This document shows positions 25,282-31,519 of a DNA stretch of 31,519 nt, piece by piece. The position numbers were made by a program, and so were the translations under genes. Numbering within the stretch: position 1 is the stretch's first letter; every line of letters starts with the position of its first letter. The notes beneath the pieces are model-generated. The model was not told the origin of the DNA and made no database searches. It worked only from the letters and a program-made list of their open reading frames with translations. The DNA lies in assembly GCA_020048795.1 (NCBI GenBank), contig JAIFMA010000185.1:1-31519 (forward strand). The letters run 5' to 3'. Origin of the DNA: Rhodoferax sp. Lineage in GTDB: Bacteria > Pseudomonadota > Gammaproteobacteria > Burkholderiales > Burkholderiaceae_C.

Positions 25282-25515
25282 ATGGCACGCGTATGTGAAG
25301 TCACGGGCAAAGGCCCAATGGTGGGGAATACGGTTTCCCACGCCAACAACAAAAACAAGCGCCGGTTCCTGCCGAACCTGCAATACCGCCGTTTCTGGGT
25401 TGAGTCTGAAAACCGCTGGGTTCGCCTGCGGATTTCCAATGCCGGTCTGCGATTGATCGACAAAAACGGTATTGACTCCGTGCTCGCAGACTTGCGTGCC
25501 CGTGGTCAGGCTTAA
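25282..25515 (+). CDS. rpmB: 50S ribosomal protein L28
   Basis: A 77-residue basic protein starting ARVCEVTGKGPMVGNTVSHA after the initiator Met and containing NKNKRRFLPNLQ and RLRISNAGLRLIDKNG, the standard bacterial L28 sequence and length. A GGAG Shine-Dalgarno lies 8-11 bases before the ATG. It is followed by rpmG after 20 bases, the usual pair. Confidence 0.98.
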   Translation: MARVCEVTGKGPMVGNTVSHANNKNKRRFLPNLQYRRFWVESENRWVRLRISNAGLRLIDKNGIDSVLADLRARGQA

Positions 25516-25535
25516 ACCCATTTAGAAAGAGCATC

Positions 25536-25706
25536 ATGGCAACCAAAGGCGGACGCGAAAAAATCAAGCTGGAATCTACAGCCGGTACCGGTCACTTCTA
25601 CACCACCAGCAAGAATAAGAAGACCACTCCGGAGAAATTGTTAATGAAGAAATTTGACCCCAAAGCTCGCAAGCACGTGGATTACAAAGAAATCAAACTG
25701 AAATAA
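25536..25706 (+). CDS. rpmG: 50S ribosomal protein L33
   Basis: A 56-residue small ribosomal protein. It begins ATKGGREKIKLESTAGTGHF after the initiator Met and ends ARKHVDYKEIKLK, matching bacterial L33. No CxxC zinc pairs are present, so it is the zinc-independent form. AGAAAGAG precedes the ATG as ribosome site. It is co-transcribed with rpmB and followed by a strong terminator. Confidence 0.97.
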   Translation: MATKGGREKIKLESTAGTGHFYTTSKNKKTTPEKLLMKKFDPKARKHVDYKEIKLK

Positions 25707-25722
25707 TTCAGGCTCCCTTGAC

Positions 25723-25750
25723 AAAAAGCCCGCTCTTCAGCGGGCTTTTT
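25723..25750. terminator. Bidirectional rho-independent terminator after rpmG
   Basis: A perfect 11-base stem (AAAAAGCCCGC at 25723-25733, GCGGGCTTTTT at 25740-25750) with a 6-base loop TCTTCA. The T run on each strand lets it end both the rpmB-rpmG transcript and the convergent desaturase transcript, whose stop codon is at 25780. Confidence 0.95.
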
Positions 25751-25779
25751 GACTTTGAGCAGCAAGTCCAACCAGGCAC

Positions 25780-26970
25780 TCAGGTTCGGGCTGAACGCAG
25801 CTTCAGGGAAAACTCTTGCAATGCAGCAATGCCACTGGCTTCGGCACGCTGGCACCAACCCTGCAAATCAAGAGCCAGTTGCTCACGCGTGTGTGAACGG
25901 TTCAGCCACATTTGGCGCAACTCTTCGCGCATGACCACCATTTTGTCGAGCACCGGTGAGGCGGCTCGCGCGCTGGCCAACTGTGTCGCGATGGCCGCCG
26001 GGATCTTTTCTGCATCGCGGTGAAGCCAGCTTCTGGCGGCGCGAATCACCGCCGCATCGGCATGGCGGGCTTTGAGCGCCCCCATTTCTTCATTGAAGGC
26101 ACGCCGCATGCTTTTGGCATAACCTGCCATCAGCTCGAAACGGTTTTGAATCAAGGCTTCCAGCGTTTGTTCGTCAGCCACCGGGCGAACGGCACCAAGC
26201 GCCAGGCGTGGTGGCCGTTTCTTGACTGTGGCCAAACGCACACCCTGCAACAGGCTGATATAGGCCCAGCCCATGTCAAATTCATACGGTTTGACCGACA
26301 GTTTGGCTGACGTGGGGTAAGTGTGGTGGTTGTTGTGCAGCTCTTCGCCGGCGATCAGAATGCCCCAAGGCGAGATGTTGGTGCTGGCATCTGGCGCTTC
26401 AAAATTGCGGTAGCCCCAGTAGTGGGCAGCGCCGTTGATGATGCCGGCAGCCATCACCGGCGTCCAGGCCATTTGCACCGCCCATACGGCCAGGCCGGCC
26501 ACACCAAACAGGGCCAGGTCGATCAGCAGCATCAGCGCCACACCGGCAAAAGAAAACCGGCTGTACAGGTGCTGTTCGATCCAGTCGTTGGGGGTGCCAT
26601 GCCCATAACGCGCCATGGTTTCCTTGTTGGCTGCTTCTTTTCGGTACAACTCATAACCCTGTAACAGCACGGTTTTGATGCCATACACATGAGGGCTGTG
26701 CGGGTCGTCGGGTTGTTCACATTTGGCGTGGTGTTTGCGGTGGATCGACGCCCACTCTTTGGTCACCTGCCCGGTGGTCAGCCACAGCCAGAACCGGAAG
26801 AAATGAGAGGCCAGCGGGTGCAGATCAAGCGCGCGGTGGGCCTGGTGCCGGTGCAAAAAAATCGTCACGCTGAGCATGGTGACGTGTGTCACGAGCAGCG
26901 TGAACAGCACCATTTGCCAGGCACTCAAGCCCCATAAGCCCTTGGTCGCCCAGTCAAGCAATACATTCAT
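25780..26970 (-). CDS. Membrane fatty-acid (acyl-CoA type) desaturase
   Basis: A 396-residue integral membrane di-iron enzyme of the delta-9 acyl-CoA/acyl-lipid desaturase family. The three histidine boxes are HRHQAH (about residue 40), HRKHH (about residue 78) and HNNHH (about residue 213), with hydrophobic segments between. It should introduce a double bond into membrane acyl chains, with an electron donor not encoded here. A C-terminal extension of roughly 120 residues after the last box is Ala/Arg-rich and helical (residues about 275-396), longer than in simple bacterial desaturases. It is downstream of the rsmB-like gene on the same strand, with a small inverted repeat in the 53-base gap. 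Confidence 0.9.
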   Translation of the reverse strand: MNVLLDWATKGLWGLSAWQMVLFTLLVTHVTMLSVTIFLHRHQAHRALDLHPLASHFFRFWLWLTTGQVTKEWASIHRKHHAKCEQPDDPHSPHVYGIKTVLLQGYELYRKEAANKETMARYGHGTPNDWIEQHLYSRFSFAGVALMLLIDLALFGVAGLAVWAVQMAWTPVMAAGIINGAAHYWGYRNFEAPDASTNISPWGILIAGEELHNNHHTYPTSAKLSVKPYEFDMGWAYISLLQGVRLATVKKRPPRLALGAVRPVADEQTLEALIQNRFELMAGYAKSMRRAFNEEMGALKARHADAAVIRAARSWLHRDAEKIPAAIATQLASARAASPVLDKMVVMREELRQMWLNRSHTREQLALDLQGWCQRAEASGIAALQEFSLKLRSART

Positions 26971-27023
26971 GGTGGTGTGTCTCTTTCAAATAGTCAGGAT
27001 AGTTTTGTCGGGCATCGCACAAA

Positions 27024-28295
27024 CTATTTGCGCTGCCAGACGGCGGCAAAAAAACCGTCAGTCTGATGCCGGTGCGGCCACAGGCGCAGGTAGGTCTGGC
27101 CATCTGCACCGCCACTGCAAGGGCTTGCCGTCTGGCTGATTTTCAGGCTGGTCAGCAAGTTACCGGCTTCAAGCACTGCAAAGTCTGGGTTGGCGTCAGA
27201 AAACGCTTGCACAATGGCTTCGTTTTCTTGCGGCAACACGCTGCAAGTGGCATAAACCAGCCGGCCGCCCGACTTCACCAGGCGCGCCGCACTTTGCAAA
27301 ATGGTGGTCTGCTTGGCTGTCATCTCAAGCACCGACTGTTCGCTTTGCCGCCATTTCAGGTCGGGGTTGCGTCGCAGTGTGCCCATGCCGGTGCAGGGGG
27401 CATCGACCAGCACGCGGTCGATCTTGCCGCTCAGGCGCTTGACGCGGTCATCACGTTCGTGCGCAATGGCCGCTGGGTGCACGTTGGACAAACCACTGCG
27501 CTTGAGCCGCGACTTGAAGGCATCAAGCCGGCCCGCCGAGGTGTCAAACGCATACAGACGTCCGGTACTGCGCATGGCCGCACCCAGTGCCAAGGTCTTG
27601 CCACCGGCACCGGCACAAAAATCAACCACCATTTCGCCACGCTTGGCATCCAGCAACAGGGCCAGCAATTGCGAGCCCTCGTCCTGCACCTCAAAGTCGC
27701 CACGTACAAAAGCCTCGTGTTTGTTGAGTGCCGGTTTGCCGGCAATACGCAAGCCCCAGGGCGAATAAGGTGTGGCCACGGCTTTGATGCCCGAGGCCGC
27801 CAGGGCTTTTTGCACCTCGTCGCGCTTGGCTTTGAAGGTATTGACGCGCAAATCGAGCCCGGCACCTTTGGTGAAGCTCTCCACCAGCGGCCAGAATTCG
27901 TCACCCAACTGGTCTTTGAGTGGACTCACGAGCCACTCAGGCAGGTTGTGGCGATGCCGCTCCATCAGGTCTTCGGGTTTGATTTTTTCACACTGGTCGA
28001 GCCAGTTGACTTCTTGCTCGGTCAAAGCGCTGCGCAGGAAATCACCCGGACCGTAAAAGCCCAAAATCGCCAGACGGCGCTCTTTGGGGCCGCTGCCTGA
28101 CGGGGCAAAGTGGTCAAACAGCAGCTTTTTGCGCAGCACGGTGTACACCGTTTCGGCCATGGTGGCGCGCTCGCGCGGGCCAAAGCCACGGTGGTCACGG
28201 AAAAACCGTGACACGATGGCGTCAGCAGGATGGTCAAATTTGAGGGTCAGACGCACCAATTCAGAACAGGCGTCTAGCAGGGCTTTAGGATGCAT
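27024..28295 (-). CDS. RsmB/NOP-family 16S rRNA (cytosine-C5) methyltransferase
   Basis: A SAM-dependent RNA m5C methyltransferase of 423 residues from ATG 28295; an upstream in-frame start would add 8 unlike residues. The SAM-binding segment is VVDFCAGAGGKTLALGAAM. The two cysteines of the family are in DAPCTGMGTLRRNPDLKW and VYATCSVLPQENE. The N-terminal 150 residues form a helical RNA-binding region (FRDHRGFGPRERATMAETVY). This is the RsmB-like type common in Comamonadaceae, possibly not orthologous to E. coli RsmB, so I give no symbol. The C-terminus (DGQTYLRLWPHRHQTDGFFAAVW) is typical. Confidence 0.92.
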   Translation of the reverse strand: MHPKALLDACSELVRLTLKFDHPADAIVSRFFRDHRGFGPRERATMAETVYTVLRKKLLFDHFAPSGSGPKERRLAILGFYGPGDFLRSALTEQEVNWLDQCEKIKPEDLMERHRHNLPEWLVSPLKDQLGDEFWPLVESFTKGAGLDLRVNTFKAKRDEVQKALAASGIKAVATPYSPWGLRIAGKPALNKHEAFVRGDFEVQDEGSQLLALLLDAKRGEMVVDFCAGAGGKTLALGAAMRSTGRLYAFDTSAGRLDAFKSRLKRSGLSNVHPAAIAHERDDRVKRLSGKIDRVLVDAPCTGMGTLRRNPDLKWRQSEQSVLEMTAKQTTILQSAARLVKSGGRLVYATCSVLPQENEAIVQAFSDANPDFAVLEAGNLLTSLKISQTASPCSGGADGQTYLRLWPHRHQTDGFFAAVWQRK

Positions 28296-28454
28296 AACCC
28301 GTGATTGTCCCACGGACACCCCAAAATGGCGCTACCCACAAACCCTGTCCCCTCCGGCTGGCGGAACTTTACAAAGCTTCACCGGGCCGAAATGGCGCAG
28401 TGCTGAACTTGCCGGACAATGATTCACACCCCGGCACCGCGCATAGAGTTGCGC

Positions 28455-29864
28455 ATGAATGAACCTCTGATGTTTGCACCTCCATCCAACCACCCCAAAC
28501 GCGACGCAAGTACCTGGCCACACGCCCTGGTGGGCGTTGTTGTGGCGACTGCCCTGACAGTGGCCGGCTGCGCCACCGCACCTGTCAGCCAAGGCGCTGC
28601 GGCGCAGCCCCCTGCAAGCCTTGCGCCGCTGACACCCACCGCGTGGTGGTCAGCTTTTGACGACCCGCTGCTGAACCAGTTGATCACCCAGGCGCTGCAA
28701 GCCAATACCAGCATCCGGTCGGCCCAGGCCGCACTGCAACAATCACGCGCACTGCGTGATGTCAAGGTGGCCTCGGCCGGCCCCAGCCTGTCGCTGTCGG
28801 GTTCCGCCGGGCGCAGCCAGACCGAATACTCTGATGCCGGCAACAGCTTCAAGGCCGGCCTGGACGCGCGCTGGGAAATGGACATTTTTGGCGCCAACCG
28901 CAGCAGCATCAACGCCAGCGAGGCCGATACCCAAGCCGCACAGGCCAGCCTGCGCGACGTGCAGATCAGCATTGCCGCCGAGGTGGCGCTGGCCTACATC
29001 CAGTTGCGCGGCAGCCAAAGCCAGCTGGCCATTGCCCAAAGCAACCTGGCCAGCCAGCAGGAAACCCTGCAAATCACCCAATGGCGGGCCCAGGCCGGTC
29101 TGGTCACAGCGCTGGAGGTGGAGCAGGCCCAAACGGCAGTGGCACAAACTGCCTCACAGGTGCCAGCGCTGCAGACCAGCCTGGCCAAAACCCGCCACAG
29201 CCTGGCGGTGCTCACCGGCCAACGGCCACTTGATCTGGATGCCCTGCTGACTCCCAGCCAGCCGCTACCGCAGACCAAAAGTGAGCTGAGTACGCCGATC
29301 GCCGCCAACACCTTGCGCCAGCGCGCGGATGTGCGCGCGGCCGAGCACCGCATCAGCGCCGCCCTGGCCCGTGTGGATGCCGCCGATGCGGCGCGTTACC
29401 CCAGCTTTAACCTGGGGGGCTCGCTGTCCTTGAGCGCCTTGACGCTGGCGGGCCTATCCAACGGTGCCACGCTGGCCGGTAGCCTGCTGGGGTCGGTGTC
29501 GGTGCCGCTGTTTGACGGTGGCGCCACCACAAGCCAGGTGCTGGCGCAAGAAGCCGCGCTGGAGCAAACACGCGCCGCCTACCAGGCCACGCTGTTGACC
29601 GCCCTCAAAGAAGTGGAAGATGCCTTGATTGCCCTGAAAAACGACCGTGCACGCCTGGGCTTGCAGCAGTTGGCCGCCACATCGGCTGGCAATGCCGCCA
29701 TGCTGGCGCAAAACCGCTATGCCAGCGGCCTGATTGATTTTCAGACCGTGTTGCAAACCCAGCGCACCCTGCTGAGTTCGCAAGACAGTGTGGCCAGCCT
29801 GCAGGCCGAGCTCAGTGCCGACCATGTGCGGCTGGTAAAGGCCCTGGGCGGAGGCTGGCAATGA
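28455..29864 (+). CDS. RND/ABC efflux outer-membrane lipoprotein (NodT/OMF family)
   Basis: A TolC-like outer-membrane channel. From ATG 28455 it is 469 residues; 28419 and 28470 are alternative starts. A lipobox (ALTVAGC, Cys39 from this start) indicates lipid anchoring, as in OprM and NodT-type factors. WWSAFDDPLLNQLITQALQAN opens the first of two OEP repeats. The second repeat begins near LRQRADVRAAEHRISAALARVDAA. Both contain the long coiled-coil helices and the terminal YASGLIDFQTVLQTQRTLLSSQDSVASL. It is the first gene of an operon with the adaptor and MacB-like ATPase downstream. It diverges from the methyltransferase gene with about 160 bases between. Confidence 0.93.
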   Translation: MNEPLMFAPPSNHPKRDASTWPHALVGVVVATALTVAGCATAPVSQGAAAQPPASLAPLTPTAWWSAFDDPLLNQLITQALQANTSIRSAQAALQQSRALRDVKVASAGPSLSLSGSAGRSQTEYSDAGNSFKAGLDARWEMDIFGANRSSINASEADTQAAQASLRDVQISIAAEVALAYIQLRGSQSQLAIAQSNLASQQETLQITQWRAQAGLVTALEVEQAQTAVAQTASQVPALQTSLAKTRHSLAVLTGQRPLDLDALLTPSQPLPQTKSELSTPIAANTLRQRADVRAAEHRISAALARVDAADAARYPSFNLGGSLSLSALTLAGLSNGATLAGSLLGSVSVPLFDGGATTSQVLAQEAALEQTRAAYQATLLTALKEVEDALIALKNDRARLGLQQLAATSAGNAAMLAQNRYASGLIDFQTVLQTQRTLLSSQDSVASLQAELSADHVRLVKALGGGWQ

Positions 29865-29980
29865 ACCGGCTCCTGGCACACGGCCACCCGTTGCCGGGCC
29901 GGATTCATTGAGCCAAGTACCCGCCAAACGCCACCCAACAAACCAATTTTCACGTTCACACCCCTTTGAGCCTGTTCCCC

Positions 29981-31318
29981 ATGAGCACCAACCTGCCTGA
30001 AACCCCAACCGCGGCTACCCAGCCTGCCCTCCCCCAACCCAGCGAGTTGCAAGCCCTGCTGGCGCAGGCACCAAAACGGGCCTGGTGGAAGCGACCTGCC
30101 CTGTGGGGCACGCTGTGTCTGTTAGCGCTGGCAGGTGGCGGCTATTACGCCTGGACCCTGAACCAGCAACGCAGCGCCGCACCAGTCTATGTCACTGAGC
30201 CTGCCGCCAAAGGCAACCTGACCCTCACCGTTACCGCCAACGGCACGCTGCAACCGACACGCTCAGTAAACATCGGCAGCGAACTGTCTGGCACCGTGCT
30301 GCGGGTACTGGTGGATGTGAATGACCGGGTTAAAAAAGGCCAGGTGCTGGTGGAACTTGACACCGCCAAGCTGACCGACCAGGTGACCCGCTCGCGCGCG
30401 GCGCTGGCTGCTGCGCAGGCCCAACTGCTGCAAACCAGCGCCACCGTCAAAGAAACCAGGGCCAGTCTGGCACGGCTGGAAGAAGTGGCCCGCCTGTCAG
30501 GTGGCAAGGTGCCATCGGCCACCGAGCTTGATGCCGCCCGCGCCGGGCTCGAACGCGCCACCGCTTCAGAGGCCAGCGCCCTTGCCAACGTTGATTCGGC
30601 CAAGGCATCGCTGGCCACCGACGCGACCAACCTGTCCAAGGCATCGATTCGCTCACCGATTGACGGCATGATCCTGACCCGCTCGGTGGACCCTGGCAAC
30701 GCGGTGGCCGCTTCGCTGCAGGCCGTGACACTGTTCACCATTGCCGAAGACCTGACCCAACTGCTGCTGAAAGTCAACGTCGATGAGGCCGACGTTGGCC
30801 GCGTGCAGGTGGGGCAAAAGGCCAGCTTTACCGTCAGCGCCTTTGCCAGCCGGCGCTTTCCAGCCAACATCACCCGCGTGTCTTATGGCTCAACCATCAC
30901 CGACAACGTGGTGACCTATGTGACACAGATGGACGTGGACAACAAGGACCTGAGCCTGCGCCCCGGCATGACCGCCACCAGCACCATCACCGCCGTGGAG
31001 CGCCGTGACGTGCTGCTGGTGCCCAACACTGCACTGCGCTTTGCGCCCGCCACCGCCGCAACACCGCAGGCCAAGTCCAGCGGCAGCAACATCATGGGCA
31101 GCATGATGCCGCGCATGCCACGCAGCGGCCCTGGCAAGAGGGCCACCGGTGGCCAGGCCAAACAGGTCTGGGTGTTGCAGGACGGCGCAGCAGTGGCGGT
31201 CAAGGTCACACCCGGCATCAGCGATGGCCGCATGACCGAAATCACCGAGGGTGACTTGAAAGAAGGCATGCAGGTCATCACCGACCAGCGCAGCACCGCA
31301 ACCGCGACCAAACCATGA
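29981..31318 (+). CDS. macA: MacA-like periplasmic adaptor subunit
   Basis: A membrane-fusion protein of 445 residues linking an inner-membrane pump to the outer-membrane channel. A single N-terminal membrane helix (LWGTLCLLALAGGGYYAWTL, about residues 43-62) anchors it. The lipoyl domain (VNIGSELSGTVLRVLVDVND, VKKGQVLVELD), an alpha-hairpin (residues about 135-225), SIRSPIDGMILTRSVDPGN and the beta-barrel domain (VDEADVGRVQVGQKASFTV) follow in order. A Met/Gly/Pro-rich stretch (GSNIMGSMMPRMPRSGPGK) interrupts the membrane-proximal domain. Its stop overlaps the start of the ATPase gene by 4 bases (ATGA). The MacA name rests on that MacB-like partner. Confidence 0.88.
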   Translation: MSTNLPETPTAATQPALPQPSELQALLAQAPKRAWWKRPALWGTLCLLALAGGGYYAWTLNQQRSAAPVYVTEPAAKGNLTLTVTANGTLQPTRSVNIGSELSGTVLRVLVDVNDRVKKGQVLVELDTAKLTDQVTRSRAALAAAQAQLLQTSATVKETRASLARLEEVARLSGGKVPSATELDAARAGLERATASEASALANVDSAKASLATDATNLSKASIRSPIDGMILTRSVDPGNAVAASLQAVTLFTIAEDLTQLLLKVNVDEADVGRVQVGQKASFTVSAFASRRFPANITRVSYGSTITDNVVTYVTQMDVDNKDLSLRPGMTATSTITAVERRDVLLVPNTALRFAPATAATPQAKSSGSNIMGSMMPRMPRSGPGKRATGGQAKQVWVLQDGAAVAVKVTPGISDGRMTEITEGDLKEGMQVITDQRSTATATKP

Positions 31319-31519
31319 GCAAGGCACCACTGATCACGCTCAAAGGCGTGACCAAAGTGTATGGCCAGGGTGCCACGGCACTGCAAGCCTTGAAAGGGGT
31401 TGACTTGAGCATCGAGGCGGGTGATTTTGTCGCCATCATGGGCCCCAGCGGCTCGGGTAAATCGACTGCCATGAACACGCTGGGCTGCCTTGACACACCG
31501 ACCACCGGCGAGTACATCT
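31315..31519 (+). CDS. macB: MacB-like ABC transporter ATP-binding protein (cut by right edge)
   Basis: The first 68 residues of an ABC ATPase, with the rest beyond the window. It begins MSKAPLITLKGVTKVYGQG and has an A-loop Tyr (KVYG), Walker A MGPSGSGKST and the LolD/MacB-type segment LGCLDTPTTGEYI. Family members usually read STLMNILGCLD; here it is STAMNTLGCLD, a small departure. It is translationally coupled to the adaptor. MacB would fuse this domain to four membrane helices, but that part is not visible. Confidence 0.85.
   Translation, partial: MSKAPLITLKGVTKVYGQGATALQALKGVDLSIEAGDFVAIMGPSGSGKSTAMNTLGCLDTPTTGEYI

Overview
The window is about 31.5 kb of GC-rich chromosomal DNA. It fits a Burkholderiales betaproteobacterium, most likely Comamonadaceae close to Rhodoferax or Polaromonas. 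The supporting signs are gene order (yqgE-ruvX-pyrR-pyrB-pyrC'; DUF3460-scpA; lolA-ftsK next to trxB; rpmB-rpmG), the betaproteobacterial protein DUF3460, and a short dispersed repeat of the type I associate with that family. I see no rRNA, tRNA, CRISPR array, transposase or prophage gene, and no gene-free stretch longer than 300 bases.

Layout. (1) 225-4137, minus strand: a pyrimidine cluster running yqgE, ruvX, pyrR, pyrB, pyrC'. The dihydroorotase homologue has lost most metal ligands and is probably a structural partner of aspartate transcarbamoylase. (2) 4159-8682, plus strand: a class I photolyase, then trkA and trkH for potassium uptake. (3) 8857-16115, minus strand: a six-gene membrane complex, hyfB-C-E-F-G-I, related to hydrogenase-4, formate hydrogenlyase and complex I. 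Its large subunit lacks all four cysteines that bind nickel-iron, so it is not a hydrogenase. It fits the energy-converting hydrogenase-related (Ehr) complexes, whose reaction is unknown. (4) 16275-20888, plus strand: DUF3460, scpA, nadB, panB and panC (chromosome condensation plus NAD and pantothenate synthesis). (5) 20972-23984, minus strand: lolA and ftsK. (6) 24170-25706, plus strand: trxB, then rpmB-rpmG behind a structured leader and followed by a strong bidirectional terminator. (7) 25780-28295, minus strand: a fatty-acid desaturase and an RNA cytosine methyltransferase. (8) 28455 to the right edge, plus strand: a tripartite efflux operon (outer-membrane lipoprotein, MacA-like adaptor, MacB-like ATPase cut by the edge).

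The two most interesting layers are these. First, the Ehr-type complex has intact proton-channel-type antiporter subunits and an intact iron-sulfur small subunit but no active-site metal ligands. It is convergent with the trk potassium genes across a long inverted repeat and has a nested inverted repeat just upstream of its first gene. Second, a family of about 65-base repeats occurs in at least six places. It is read in frame inside pyrC' and at the start of ruvX, where it encodes similar peptides, and it also overlaps the panC start and precedes scpA.
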